Shown here in pieces: positions 1-13,600 of a DNA stretch of 64,000 nucleotides (positions are counted from its first letter, which is position 1; every line of letters starts with the position of its first letter). A program made the position numbers and the translations under genes. Source of the stretch: Hydractinia symbiolongicarpus (lineage: Eukaryota > Cnidaria > Hydrozoa > Anthoathecata > Hydractiniidae); NCBI RefSeq assembly GCF_029227915.1, contig NC_079887.1, positions 4,278,001 to 4,342,000 of the forward strand, read 5' to 3'. Below the pieces are notes generated by a model, which was not told where the DNA came from, made no database searches, and saw only the letters and a list, made by a program, of their open reading frames with translations.

Positions 1-1620
1 ATCCCGGGCTTGGCCCGTATAGTCGAATGTATACAAAGAAAGTACCCTGTGAGTAAACTTATTTCCAAAACGATTTTTTAAATTATCTTTTCACCACTAA
101 AACGCATGAGACTTGTAGTTTTCAAACATGTTTTCATTTTTGATGAGACAATGAATAAAAGAAGTTTAATCGCCGGCAAACGAAAACTCGCGACTTCCCG
201 TATATCCCAGACTCGGCCCGTATAGTCAAAAGTATACAAAGAAAGTACCCAGGGAGTAAACTCATTTCCCAACCGATTTTTTAAATTATTATTTCACCAC
301 TAAAGCCCATGAGACTTGTAGATTTTAAAAATGTTTTCATTTTTGATGAGACGCTGAATAAAAGACGTTTAATCGCCGGCAAACGAAAACCCGCAACTTC
401 CCGTAAATCCCGGATTCGGCCCGTATAGTCAAAAGTATACAAAGAAAGTACCCAGGGAGTAAACTCATTTCCCGAACTATTTTTTAAATTATTTTTCCAC
501 CACTAAAACGCATGAGACTTGTAGTTTTCAGAAATGTTTTCATTTTTGATGAGACGCTTAATGAAAGTGGTTTAATCGCCGGCAAACGAAAACCCGTGAT
601 TTCCCGTAAATCCCGGGGTTGGCCCGTATAGTCGAATGTATACAAAGAAAGTACCCTGTGAGTAAACTCATTTCCAAAACGATTTTTTAAATTATCTTTT
701 CACCACTAAAACGCATGAGACTTGTAGTTTTCAAAAATGTTTTCATTTTTGATGAGACGCTGAATAAAAGAAGTTTAATCGCCGGCAAACGAAAACCCGC
801 GACTTCCCGTAAATCCCGGATTCGGCCGGTATAGTCAAAAGTATACAAAGAAAGTACCCAGGGAGTAAACTCATTTCCCGAACGATTTTTTAAATTATTT
901 TTCCACCACTAAAACGCATGAGACTTGTAGTTTTCAGAAATGTTTTCATTTTTGATGAGACGCTTAATGAAAGTGGTTTAATCGCCGGCAAACGAAAACC
1001 CCTGATTTCCCGTAAATCCCGGGCTTGGCCCGTATAGTCGAATGTATACAAAGAAAGTACCCTGTGAGTAAACTTATTTCCAAAACGATTTTTTAAATTA
1101 CCTTTTCACCACTAAAACGCATGAGACTTGTAGTTTTCAAACATTTTTCATTTTTGATGAGACACTGAATAAAAGAAGTTTAATCGCCGGCAAACGAAAA
1201 CCCGCGACTTCCCGTAAATCCTGGACTCGGCCCGTATAGTCAAAAGTATACAAAGAAAGAACCCAGGGAGTAAACTCATTTCCCGAACGATTTCTTAAAT
1301 TATTTTTCCACCACTAAAACGCATGAGACTTGTAGTTTTCAGAAATGTTTTCATTTTTGATGAGACGCTTAATAAAAGAAGTTTAATCGCCGGCAAACGA
1401 AAACCTGCGATTTCCCGTAAATCCCGGACTCGGCCTGTAAAGTCAAAAGTGTACAAAGAAAGTACACAGGGAGTAAACTCATTTCCCAACCGATTTTTTA
1501 AATTATTATTTCACCACTAAAGCCCATGAGACTTGTAGATTTTAAAAATGTTTTCATTTTTGATGAGACGCTGAAGAAAAGACGTTTAATCGCCGGCAAA
1601 CGAAAACCCGCAACTTCCCG

Positions 1621-1632
1621 TTAGGGTTAGGG
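1621..1632 (+). other. (TTAGGG)2 telomere-type insert at a monomer deletion junction, copy 1
   Basis: The monomer starting at 1526 breaks off after position 95 (…acttcccg, base 1620). Twelve bases, exactly two TTAGGG hexamers, follow, and the satellite resumes at position 32 (tttttgatgag) at 1633. The anchor-to-anchor distance is therefore 279 bp instead of 406 bp, so about 139 bp of satellite is missing and 12 bp replaces it. Insertion of telomere hexamers at a healed break is a known outcome of break repair or telomerase action. That this is the origin here is inference. One T at the left edge is ambiguous because the intact monomer also has T after cccg. Confidence 0.85.
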
Positions 1633-4600
1633 TTTTTGATGAGACGCTTAATGAAAGTGGTTTAATCGCCGGCAAACGAAAACCCGCGACTTACCGTAAA
1701 TCCCGGGCTTGGCCCGTATAGTCAAATGTATACAAAGAAAGTACCCTCTGAGTAAACTCATTTCCCGAACGATTTTTTAAATTATTTTTCCACCACTAAA
1801 ACGCATGAGACTTGTAGTTTTTAAAAACATTTTCATTTTTGATGAGACGCTGAATAAAAGAAGTTTAATCGCCGGCAAACGAAAACCTGCGATTTCCCGT
1901 AAATCCCGGACTCGGCCCGTAAAGTCAAAAGTGTACAAAGAAAGTACCCAGGGAGTAAACTCATTTCCCAACAGATTTTTTAAATTATTATTTCACCACT
2001 AAAGCCTATGAGACTTGTAGATTTTAAAAATGTTTTCATTTTTGATGAGACGCTGAATAAAAGACGTTTAATCGCCGGCAAACGAAAAGCCGCAACTTCC
2101 CGTAAATCCCGGATTCGGCCCGTATAGTCAAAAGTATACAAAGAAAGTACCCAGGGAGTAAACTCATTTCCCGAACTATTTTTTAAATTACTTTTCCACC
2201 ACTAAAACGCATGAGACTTGTAGTTTTCAGAAATGTTTTCATTTTTGATGAGACGCTTAATGAAAGTGGTTTAATCGCCGGCAAACGAAAACCCGTGATT
2301 TCCTGTAAATCCCGGGCTTGGCCCGTATAGTCGAATGTATACAAAGAAAGTACCCTGTGAGTAAACTCATTTCCAAAACGATTTTTTAAATTATCTTTTC
2401 ACCACTAAAACGCATGAGACTTGTAGTTTTCAAAAATGTTTTCATTTTTGATGAGACGCTGAATAAAAGAAGTTTAATCGCCGGCAAACGAAAACCCGCG
2501 ACTTCCCGTAAATCCCGGATTCGGCCGGTATAGTCAAAAGTATACAAAGAAAGTACCCAGGGAGTAAACTCATTTCCCGAACGATTTTTTAAATTATTTT
2601 TCCACCACTAAAACGCATGAGACTTGTAGTTTTCAGAAATGTTTTCATTTTTGATGAGACGCTTAATGAAAGTGGTTTAATCGCCGGCAAACGAAAACCC
2701 GTGATTTCCCGTAAATCCCGGGCTTGGCCCGTATAGTCGAATGTATACAAAGAAAGTACCCTGTGAGTAAACTTATTTCCAAAACGATTTTTTAAATTAT
2801 CTTTTCACCACTAAAACGCATGAGACTTGTAGTTTTCAAACATGTTTTCATTTTTGATGAGACACTGAATAAAAGAAGTTTAATCGCCGGCAAACGAAAA
2901 CCCGCGACTTCCCGTAAATCCTGGACTCGGCCCGTATAGTCAAAAGTATACAAAGAAAGAACCCAGGGAGTAAACTCATTTCCCGAACGATTTTTTAAAT
3001 TATTTTTTCACCACTAAAACGCATGAGACTTGTAGTTTTCAGAAATGTTTTCATTTTTGATGAGACGCTTAATGGAAGAGGTTTAATCGCCGGCAAACGA
3101 AAACCCGCGATTTCCCGGAAATCCCGGGCTTGGCCCATATAGTCGAATGTATACAAAGAAAGTACCCAGGGAGTAAACTCATTTCCAAAACGATTTTTTA
3201 AATTATCTTTTCACCACTAAAACGCATGAGACTTGTAGTTTTCAAACATGTTTTCATTTTTGATGAGACACTGAATAAAAGAAGTTTAATCGCCGGCAAA
3301 CGAAAACCCGCGACTTCCCGTAAATCCTGGACTCGGCCCGTATAGTCAAAAGTATACAAAGAAAGAACCCAGGGAGTAAACTTATTTCCCGAACGATTTT
3401 TTAAATTATTTTTCCACCACTAAAACGCATGAGACTTGTAGTTTTCAGAAATGTTTTCATTTTTGATGAGACGCTTAATGGAAGAGGTTTAATCGCCGGC
3501 AAACGAAACCCGCGATTTCCCGGAAATCCCGGGCTTGGCCCATATAGTCGAATGTATACAAAGAAAGTACCCAGGGAGTAAACTCATTTCCCGAACGATT
3601 TTTTAAATTATTTTTTCACCACTAAAACGCATGAGACTTGTAGTTTTCAGAAATGTTTTCATTTTTGATGAGACGCTTAATGAAAGTGGTTTAATCGCCG
3701 GCAAACGAAAACCCGTGATTTCCCGTAAATCCCGGGCTTGGCCCGTATAGTCGAATGTATACAAAGAAAGTACCCTGTGAGTAAACTCATTTCCAAAACG
3801 ATTTTTTAAATTATCTTTTCACCACTAAAACGCATGAGACTTGCAGTTTTCAAAAATGTTTTCATTTTTGATGAGACGCTGAATAAAAGAAGTTTAATCG
3901 CCGGCAAACGAAAACCCGCGACTTCCCGTAAATCCCGGATTCGGCCGGTATAGTCAAAAGTATACAAAGAAAGTACCCAGGGAGTAAACTCATTTCCCGA
4001 ACGATTTTTTAAATTATTTTTCCACCACTAAAACGCATGAGACTTGTAGTTTTCAGAAATGTTTTCATTTTTGATGAGACGCTTAATGAAAGTGGTTTAA
4101 TCGCCGGCAAACGAAAACCCGTGATTTCCCGTAAATCCCGGGCTTGGCCCGTATAGTCGAATGTATACAAAGAAAGTACCCTGTGAGTAAACTTATTTCC
4201 AAAACGATTTTTTAAATTATCTTTTCACCACTAAAACGCATGAGACTTGTAGTTTTCAAACATGTTTTTATTTTTGATGAGACACTGAATAAAAGAAGTT
4301 TAATCGCCGGCAAACGAAAACCCGCGACTTCCCGTAAATCCTGGACTCGGCCCGTATAGTCAAAAGTATACAAAGAAAGACCCAGGGAGTAAACTCATTT
4401 CCCGAACGATTTTTTAAATTATTTTTCCACCACTAAAACGCATGAGACTTGTAGTTTTCAGAAATGTTTTCATTTTTGATGAGACGCTTAATAAAAGAAG
4501 TTTAATCGCCGGCAAACGAAAACCTGCGATTTCCCGTAAATCCCGGACTCGGCCTGTAAAGTCAAAAGTGTACAAAGAAAGTACCCAGGGAGTAAACTCA

Positions 4601-4739
4601 TTTCCCAACCGATTTTTTAAATTATTATTTCACCACTAAAGCCCATGAGACTTGTAGATTTTAAAAATGTTTTCATTTTTGATGAGACCCTGAATAAAAG
4701 ACGTTTAATCGCCGGCAAACGAAAACCCGCAACTTCCCG

Positions 4740-4751
4740 TTAGGGTTAGGG
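4740..4751 (+). other. (TTAGGG)2 insert at a monomer deletion junction, copy 2
   Basis: The junction at 1621 recurs exactly: the monomer starting at 4645 stops after position 95, TTAGGGTTAGGG follows, and the satellite resumes at position 32 (4752). It lies 3119 bp downstream of copy 1, with matching flanks that include the rare gacttaccg variant just after the junction. It is therefore a copy of the same event carried along by higher-order amplification, not an independent insertion. Confidence 0.85.
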
Positions 4752-5424
4752 TTTTTGATGAGACGCTTAATGAAAGTGGTTTAATCGCCGGCAAACGAAA
4801 ACCCGCGACTTACCGTAAATCCCGGGCTTGGCCCGTATAGTCAAATGTATACAAAGAAAGTACCCTCTGAGTAAACTCATTTCCCGAACGATTTTTTAAA
4901 TTATTTTTCCACCACTAAAACGCATGAGACTTGTAGTTTTCAAAAACGTTTTCATTTTTGATGAGACGCTGAATAAAAGAAGTTTAATCGCCGGCAAACG
5001 AAAACCTGCGATTTCCCGTAAATCCCGGACTCGGCCCGTAAAGTCAAAAGTGTACAAAGAAAGTACCCAGGGAGTAAACTCATTTCCCAACAGATTTTTT
5101 AAATTATTATTTCACCACTAAAGCCCATGAGACTTGTAGATTTTAAAAATGTTTTCATTTTTGATGAGACGCTGAATAAAAGACGTTTAATCGCCGGCAA
5201 ACGAAAACCCGCAACTTCCCGAAAATCCCGGATTCGCCCCGTATAGTCAAAAGTATACAAAGAAAGTACCCAGGGAGTAAACTCATTTTATGAACTATTT
5301 TTTAAATTATTTTTCCACCACTAAAACGCATGAGACTTGTAGTTTTCAGAAATGTTTTCATTTTTGATGAGACGCTGAATAAAAGACGTTTAATCGCCGG
5401 CAAACGAAAACCCGCAACTTCCCG

Positions 5425-5436
5425 TTAGGGTTAGGG
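5425..5436 (+). other. (TTAGGG)2 insert at a monomer deletion junction, copy 3 (chimeric left monomer)
   Basis: This is the third copy of the junction, 685 bp after copy 2 (2 x 203 + 279). The right flank, including gacttaccg, is the same. The left monomer differs: it begins at 5330 as the aaaacgcatgag/ttttcagaaatg type and switches within the first 50 bp to the gctgaataaaagacg…gcaacttcccg type found before the junction in copies 1 and 2. This looks like a crossover or gene-conversion product between two monomer types. Confidence 0.82.
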
Positions 5437-8400
5437 TTTTTGATGAGACGCTTAATGAAAGTGGTTTAATCGCCGGCAAACGAAAACCCGCGACTTACCG
5501 TAAATCCCGGGCTTGGCCCGTATAGTCAAATGTTTACAAAAAAAGTACCCTCTGAGTAAACTCATTTCCCGAACGATTTTTTAAATTATTTTTCCACCAC
5601 TAAAACGCATGAGACTTGTAGTTTTCAAAAACGTTTTCATTTTTGATGAGACGCTGAATAAAAGAAGTTTAATCGCCGGCAAACGAAAACCTGCGATTTC
5701 CCGTAAATCCCGGACTCGGCCCGTAAAGTCAAAAGTGTACAAAGAAAGTACCCAGGGAGTAAACTCATTTCCCAACAGATTTTTTAAATTATTATTTCAC
5801 CACTAAAGCCCATGAGACTTGTAGATTTTAAAAATGTTTTCATTTTTGATGGGACGCTGAATAAAAGACGTTTAATCGCCGGCAAACGAAAACCCGCAAC
5901 TTCCCGAAAATCCCGGATTCGGCCCGTATAGTCAAAAGTATACAAAGAAAGTACCCAGGGAGTAAACTCATTTCCCGAACTATTTTTTAAATTATTTTTC
6001 CACCACTAAAACGCATGAGACTTGTAGTTTTCAGAAATGTTTTCATTTTTGATGAGACGCTTAATGAAAGTGGTTTAATCGCCGGCAAACGAAAACCCGT
6101 GATTTCCCGTAAATCCCGGGCTTGGCCCGTATAGTCGAATGTATACAAAGAAAGTACCCTGTGAGTAAACTCATTTCCAAAACGATTTTTTAAATTATCT
6201 TTTCACCACTAAAACGCATGAGACTTGTAGTTTTCAAAAATGTTTTCATTTTTGATGAGACGCTGAATAAAAGAAGTTTAATCGCCGGCAAACGAAAACC
6301 CGCGACTTTCCGTAAATCCCGGATTCGGCCGGTATAGTCAAAAGTATACAAAGAAAGTACCCAGGGAGTAAACTCATTTCCCGAACGATTTTTTAAATTA
6401 TTTTTCCACCACTAAAACGCATGAGACTTGTAGTTTTCAGAAATGTTTTCATTTTTGATGAGACGCCTAATGAAAGTGGTTTAATCGCCGGCAAACGAAA
6501 ACCCGTGATTTCCCGTAAATCCCGGGCTTGGCCCGTATAGTCGAATGTATACAAAGAAAGTACCCTGTGAGTAAACTTATTTCCAAAACGATTTTTTAAA
6601 TTATCTTTTCACCACTAAAACGCATGAGACTTGTAGTTTTCAAACATGTTTTCGTTTTTGATGAGACACTGAATAAAAGAAGTTTAATCGCCGGCAAACG
6701 AAAACCCGCGACTTCCCGTAAATCCTGGACTCGGCCCGTATAGTCAAAAGTATACAAAGAAAGAACCCAGGGAGTAAACTCATTTCCCGAACGATTTTTT
6801 AAATTATTTTTCCACCACTAAAACGCATGAGACTTGTAGTTTTCAGAAATGTTTTCTATTTTGATGAGACGCTTAATGGAAGAGGTTTAATCGCCGGCAA
6901 ACGAAAACCCGCGATTTCCCGGAAATCCCGGGCTTGGCCCATATAGTCGAATGTATACAAAGAAAGTACCCAGGGAGTAAACTTATTTCCAAAACGATTT
7001 TTTAAATTATCTTTTCACCACTAAAACGCATGAGACTTGTAGTTTTCAAACATGTTTTCATTTTTGATGAGACACTGAATAAAAGAAGTTTAATCGCCGG
7101 CAAACGAAAAACGGCGACTTCCCGTAAATCCTGGACTCGGCCCGTATAGTCAAAAGTATACAAAGAAAGAACCCAGAGAGTAAACTCATTTCCCGAACGA
7201 TTTTTTAAATTATTTTTCCACCACTAAAACGCATGAGACTTGTAGTTTTCAGAAATGTTTTCATTTTTGATGAGACGCTTAATGGAAGAGGTTTAATCGC
7301 CGGCAAACGAAAACCCGCGATTTCCCGGAAATCCCGGGCTTGGCCCATATAGTCGAATGTATACAAAGAAAGTACCCAGGGAGTAAACTCATTTCCCGAA
7401 CGATTTTTTAAATTATTTTTTCACCACTAAAACGCATGAGACTTGTAGTTTTCAGAAATGTTTTTATTTTTGATGAGACGCTTAATGAAAGTGGTTTAAT
7501 CGCCGGCAAACGAAAACCCGTGATTTCCCGTAAATCCCGGGCTTGGCCCGTATAGTCGAATGTATACAAAGAAATTACCCTGTGATTAAACTCATTTCCA
7601 AAACGATTCTTTAAATTATCTTTTCACCACTAAAACGCATGAGACTTGTAGTTTTCAAAAATGTTTTCATTTTTGATGAGACGCTGAATAAAAGAAGTTT
7701 AATCGCCGGCAAACGAAAACCCGCGACTTCCCGTATATCCCGGACTGGGCCCGTATAGTCAAAAGTATACAATGAAAGAATTCAGGGAGTAAACTCATTT
7801 CCCGAACGATTTTTTAAATTATTTTTTCACCACTAAAACGCATGAGACTTGTAGTTTTCAAAAACGTTTTCATTTTTGATGAGACGCTGAATAAAAGAAG
7901 TTTAATCGCCGGCAAACGAAAACCTGCGATTTCCCGTAAATCCCGGACTCGGCCCGTAAAGTCAAAAGTATACAAAGAAAGTACCCAGGGAGTAAACTCA
8001 TTTCCCAAACGATTTTTTAAATTATTATTTCACAACTAAAGCCCATGAGACTTGTAGATTTTAAAAATGTTTTCATTTTTGATGAGACGCTGAATAAAAG
8101 ACGTTTAATCGCCGGCAAACGAAAACCCGCAACTTCCCGTAAATCCCGGATTCGGCCCGTATAGTCAAAAGTATACAAAGAAAGTACCCAGGGAGTAAAC
8201 TCATTTCCCGAACGATTTTTTAATTTTTTTTCCATCACTAAAACGCATGAGACTTGTAGTTTTCAGAAATGTTTTCATTTTTGATGAGACGCTTAATGAA
8301 AGTGGTTTAATCGCCGGCAAACGAAAACCCGCGATTTCCCGGAAATCCCGGGCTTGGCCCATATAGTCGAATGTATACAAAGAAAGTATCCAGGAAGTAA

Positions 8401-8929
8401 ACTCATTTCCCAAACGATTTTTTAAATTATTTTTTCACCACTAAAACGCATGAGACTTGTAGTTTTCAGAAATGTTTTCATTTTTGATGAGACGTTTAAT
8501 GAAAGTGGTTTAATCGCCGGCAAACGAAAACCCGTGATTTCCCGTAAATCCCGGGCTTGGCCCGTATAGTCAAATGTATACAAAGAAAGTACCCTCTGAG
8601 TAAACTCATTTCCCAAACGATTTTTTAAATTATTTTTTCACCACTAAAACGCATGAGACTTGTAGTTTTCAAAAACGTTTTCATTTTTGATGAGACACTG
8701 AATAAAAGAAGTTTAATCGCCGGCAAACGAAAACCTGCGATTTCCCGTAAATCCCGGACTCGGCCCGTAAAGTCAAAAGTGTACAAAGAAAGTACCCAGG
8801 GAGTAAACTCATTTCCCAACCGATTTTTTAAATTAATATTTCACCACTAAAGCCCATGAGACTTGTAGTTTTTAAAAATGTTTTCATTTTTAATGAGACG
8901 CTTAATGAAAGAGGTTTAATCGCCGGCAA

Positions 8930-10522
8930 ACGAAAACCCGCAACTTCCCGTAAATCCCGGATTCGGCCCGTATAGTCAAAAGTATACAAAGAAAGTACCC
9001 AGGGAGTAAACTCATTTCCCGAACTATTTTTTAAATTATTTTTCCACCACTAAAACGCATGAGACTTGTAGTTTTCAGAAATGTTTTCATTTTTGATGAG
9101 ACACTTAATGAAAGTGGTTTAATCGCCGGCAAACGAAAACCCGTGATTTCCCGTAAATCCCCGGCTTGGCCCGTATAGTCGAATGTATACAAAGAAAGTA
9201 CCCTGTGAGTAAACTCATTTCCAAAACGATTTTTTAAATTATCTTTTCACCACTAAAACGCATGAGACTTGTAGTTTTCAAAAATGTTTTCATTTTTGAT
9301 GAGACGCTGAATAAAAGAAGTTTAATCGCCGGCAAACGAAAACCCGCGACTTCCCGTAAATCCCGGATTCGGCCGGTATAGTCAAAAGTATACAAAGAAA
9401 GTACCCAGGGAGTAAACTCATTTCCCGAACGATTTTTTAAATTATTTTTCCACCACTAAAACGCATGAGACTTGTAGTTTTCAGAAATGTTTTCATTTTT
9501 GATGAGACGCTTAATGAAAGTGGTTTAATCGCCGGCAAACGAAAACCCGTGATTTCCCGTAAATCCCGGGCTTGGCCCGTATAGTCGAATGTATACAAAG
9601 AAAGAACCCAGGGAGTAAACTCATTTCCCGAACGATTTTTTAAATTATTTTTTCACCACTAAAACGCATGAGACTTGTAGTTTTCAAAAATGTTTTCATT
9701 TTTGATGAGACGCTGAATAAAAGACGTTTAATCGCCGGCAAACGAAAACCCGCAACTTCCCGTAAATCCCGGATTCGGCCCGTATAGTCAAAAGTATACA
9801 AAGAAAGTACCCAGGGAGTAAACTCATTTCCCGAACTATTTTTTAAATTATTTTTCCACCACTAAAACGCATGAGACTTGTAGTTTTCAGAAATGTTTTC
9901 ATTTTTGATGAGACACTTAATGAAAGTGGTTTAATCGCCGGCAAACGAAAACCCGTGATTTCCCGTAAATCCCCGGCTTGGCCCGTATAGTCGAATGTAT
10001 ACAAAGAAAGTACCCTGTGAGTAAACTCATTTCCAAAACGATTTTTTAAATTATCTTTTCACCACTAAAACGCATGAGACTTGTAGTTTTCAAAAATGTT
10101 TTCATTTTTGATGAGACGCTGAATAAAAGAAGTTTAATCGCCGGCAAACGAAAACCCGCGACTTCCCGTAAATCCCGGATTCGGCCGGTATAGTCAAAAG
10201 TATACAAAGAAGGTACCCAGGGAGTAAACTCATTTCGCGAACGATTTTTTAAATTATTTTTCCACCACTAAAACGCATGAGACTTGTAGTTTTCAGAAAT
10301 GTTTTCATTTTTGATGAGACGCTTAATGAAAGTGGTTTAATCGCCGGCAAACGAAAACCCGTGATTTCCCGTAAATCCCGGGCTTGGCCCGTATAGTCGA
10401 ATGTATACAAAGAAAGAACCCAGGGAGTAAACTCATTTCCCGAACGATTTTTTAAATTATTTTTTCACCACTAAAACGCATGAGACTTGTAGTTTTCAAA
10501 AATGTTTTCATTTTTGATGAGA
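8930..10522 (+). repeat. 812-bp (4-mer) tandem duplication
   Basis: Bases about 8930-9710 recur at about 9742-10522, an offset of 812 (4 x 203). Diagnostic shared variants are gaactatttttt (9021 and 9833), ccccggcttggcccg (about 9159 and 9971), cggattcggccgg and cgaatgtatac followed by gaaagaaccc. Similarity ends where the upstream copy reads gacgtttaatcg…gcaactt and the downstream copy reads gaagtttaatcg…gcgactt. Bases 7530-8930, just before this block, hold irregular monomers with no short higher-order period that I could see. Confidence 0.75.
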
Positions 10523-10680
10523 CGCTGAATAAAAGAAGTTTAATCGCCGGCAAACGAAAACCCGCGACTTCCCGTAAATCCCGGACTCGGCCCGTATAGT
10601 CGAAAGTATACAAAGAAAGAACCCAGGGAGTAAACTCATTTCCCGAACGATTTTTTAAATTATTTTTCCACCACTAAAAC

Positions 10681-13600
10681 GCATGAGACTGGTAGTTTTT
10701 AGAAATGTTTTCATTTTTGATGAGACGCTTAATGGAAGAGGTTTAATCGCCGGCAAACGAAAACCCGCGATTTCCCGGAAATCCCGGGCTTGGCCCATAT
10801 AGTCGAATGTATACAAAGAAAGTACCCAGGGAGTAAACTCATTTCCCGAACGATTTTTAAAATTATTTTTTCACCACTAAAACGCATGAGACTTGTAGTT
10901 TTCAAAAATGTTTTCATTTTTGATGAGACGCTGAATAAAAGACGTTTAATCGCCGGCAAACGAAAACCCGCGACTTCCCGTAAATCCCGGATTCGGCCGG
11001 TATAGTCAAAAGTGTACAAAGAAAGTACCCAGGGAGTAAACTCATTTCCCAACCGATTTTTTAAATTATCTTTTCACCACTAAAACGCATGAGACTTGTA
11101 GTTTTCAAAAATGTTTTCATTTTTGATGAGACGCTGAATAAAAGACGTTTAATCGCCGGCAAACGAAAACCCGCGACTTCCCGTAAATCCCGGGCTTGGC
11201 CCGTATAGTCGAATGTATACAAAGAAAGTACCCTGTGAGTAAACTCATTTCCAAAACGATTTTTTAAATTATTTTTTCACCACTAAAACGCATGAGACTT
11301 GTAGTTTTCAAAAACGTTTTCATTTTTGATGAGACGCTGAATAAAAGAAGTTTAATCGCCGGCAAACGAAAACCTGCGATTTCCCGTAAATCCCGGACTC
11401 GGCCCGTAAAGTCAAAAGTGTACAAAGAAAGTACCCAGGGAGTAAACTCATTTCCCAACCGATTTTTTAAATTATTATTTCACCACTAAAGCCCATGAGA
11501 CTTGTAGATTTTAAAAATGTTTTCATTTTTGATGAGACGCTGAATAAAAGACGTTTAAGCGCCAGGAAACGAAAACCCGCGACTTCCCGTAAATCCCGGG
11601 CTTGGCCCGTATAGTCGAATGTTTACAAAGAAAGAACCCAGGGAGTAAACTCATTTCCCGAACGATTTTTTAAATTATTTTTTCACCACTAAAACGCATG
11701 AGACTTGTAGTTTTCAGAAATGTTTTCATTTTTGATGAGACGCTGAATAAAAGAAGTTTAATCGCCGGCAAACGAAAACCCGCGACTTCCCGTAAATCCC
11801 GGATTCGGCCGGTATAGTCAAAAGTGTACAAAGAAAGTACCCAGGGAGTAAACTCATTTCCCAACCGATTTTTTAAATTATCTTTTCACCACTAAAACGC
11901 ATGAGACTTGTAGTTTTCAAAAATGTTTTCATTTTTGATGAGACGCTGAATAAAAGACGTTTAATCGCCGGCAAACGAAAACCCGCGACTTCCCGTAAAT
12001 CCCGGGCTTGGCCCGTATAGTCGAATGTATACAAAGAAAGTACCCTGTGAGTAAACTCATTTCCAAAACGATTTTTTAAATTATTTTTTCACCACTAAAA
12101 CGCATGAGACTTGTAGTTTTCAAAAACGTTTTCATTTTTGATGAGACGCTGAATAAAAGAAGTTTAATCGCCGGCAAACGAAAACCTGCGATTTCCCGTA
12201 AATCCCGGACTCGGCCCGTAAAGTCAAAAGTGTACAAAGAAAGTACCCAGGGAGTAAACTCATTTCCCAACCGATTTTTTAAATTATTATTTCACCACTA
12301 AAGCCCATGAGACTTGTAGATTTTAAAAATGTTTTCATTTTTGATGAGACGCTGAATAAAAGACGTTTAAGCGCCAGGAAACGAAAACCCGCGACTTCCC
12401 GTAAATCCCGGGCTTGGCCCGTATAGTCGAATGTTTACAAAGAAAGAACCCAGGGAGTAAACTCATTTCCCGAACGATTTTTTAAATTATTTTTTCACCA
12501 CTAAAACGCATGAGACTTGTAGTTTTCAAAAATGTTTTCATTTTTGATGAGACGCTGAATAAAAGAAGTTTAATCGCCGGCAAACGAAAACCCGCGACTT
12601 CCCGTAAATCCAGGACTCGGCCCGTATAGTCGAAAGTATACAAAGAAAGAACCCAGGGAGTAAACTCATTTCCCGAACGATTTTTTAAATTATTTTTCCA
12701 CCACTAAAACGCATGAGACTGGTAGTTTTTAGAAATGTTTTCATTTTTGATGAGACGCTTAATGGAAGAGGTTTAATCGCCGGCAAACGAAAACCCGCGA
12801 TTTCCCGGAAATCCCGGGCTTGGCCCATATAGTCGAATGTATACAAAGAAAGTACCCAGGGAGTAAACTCATTTCCCGAACGATTTTTAAAATTATTTTT
12901 TCACCACTAAAACGCATGAGACTTGTAGTTTTCAGAAATGTTTTTATTTTTGATGAGACGCTTAATGAAAGTGGTTTAATCGCCGGCAAACGAAAACCCG
13001 TGATTTCCCGTAAATCCCGGGCTTGGCCCGTATAGTCGAATGTTTACAAAGAAAGTACCCTGTGAGTAAACTCATTTCCAAAACGATTTTTTAAATTATC
13101 TTTCCACCACTAAAACGCATGAGACTTGTAGTTTTCAGAAATGTTTTCATTTTTGATGAGACGCTGAATAAAAGAAGTTTAATCGCTGGCAAACGAAAAC
13201 CCGCGACTTCCCGTAAATCCCGGATTCGGCCGGTATAGTCAAAAGTGTACAAAGAAAGTACCCAGGGAGTAAACTCATTTCCCAACCGATTTTTTAAATT
13301 ATCTTTTCACCACTAAAACGCATGAGACTTGTAGTTTTCAAAAATGTTTTCATTTTTGATGAGACGCTGAATAAAAGACGTTTAATCGCCGGCAAACGAA
13401 AACCCGCGACTTCCCGTAAATCCCGGGCTTGGCCCGTATAGTCGAATGTATACAAAGAAAGTACCCTGTGAGTAAACTCATTTCCAAAACGATTTTTTAA
13501 ATTATTTTTTCACCACTAAAACGCATGAGACTTGTAGTTTTCAAAAACGTTTTCATTTTTGATGAGACGCTGAATAAAAGAAGTTTAATCGCCGGCAAAC

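Larger units (their letters stand above)
4685..6045 (+). repeat. 685-bp internal tandem duplication carrying the TTAGGG junction
   Basis: Bases about 4740-5360 match about 5425-6045 at an offset of 685 bp (2 x 203 + 279, so the truncated junction unit is included). Both copies contain the junction, the gacttaccg variant, the ttttcaaaaacg monomer (4924 and 5609), the taaagtcaaaagtgtac variant and the cccaacagat variant. The equivalent region of the preceding higher-order copy (from 1621) holds this unit only once, so the duplication occurred after the 3.1-kb amplification. Confidence 0.75.
480..7524 (+). repeat. Higher-order repeat of about 3.1-3.8 kb, two copies
   Basis: Bases about 480-2240 recur at about 3600-5360 (offset 3119). 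Bases about 2241-3720 recur at about 6045-7524 (offset 3804). The 685-bp difference equals the extra TTAGGG-containing duplication in the second copy. Shared rare markers include gtaaacttatttcc with caaacatg, gcttaatggaagagg followed by ggcttggcccatatag, and cggattcggccgg. Point differences exist, for example a lost base at 1140-1146 and another at 4374-4384. The first 480 bp of the window are ordinary mixed monomers that do not match at this offset. Confidence 0.75.

Noticed and set aside
1621-5436. True interstitial telomere array or G-quadruplex
   Set aside because: Only two hexamers are present at each of three related sites, with two G-runs per site. That is too short for a telomere tract or an intramolecular quadruplex.
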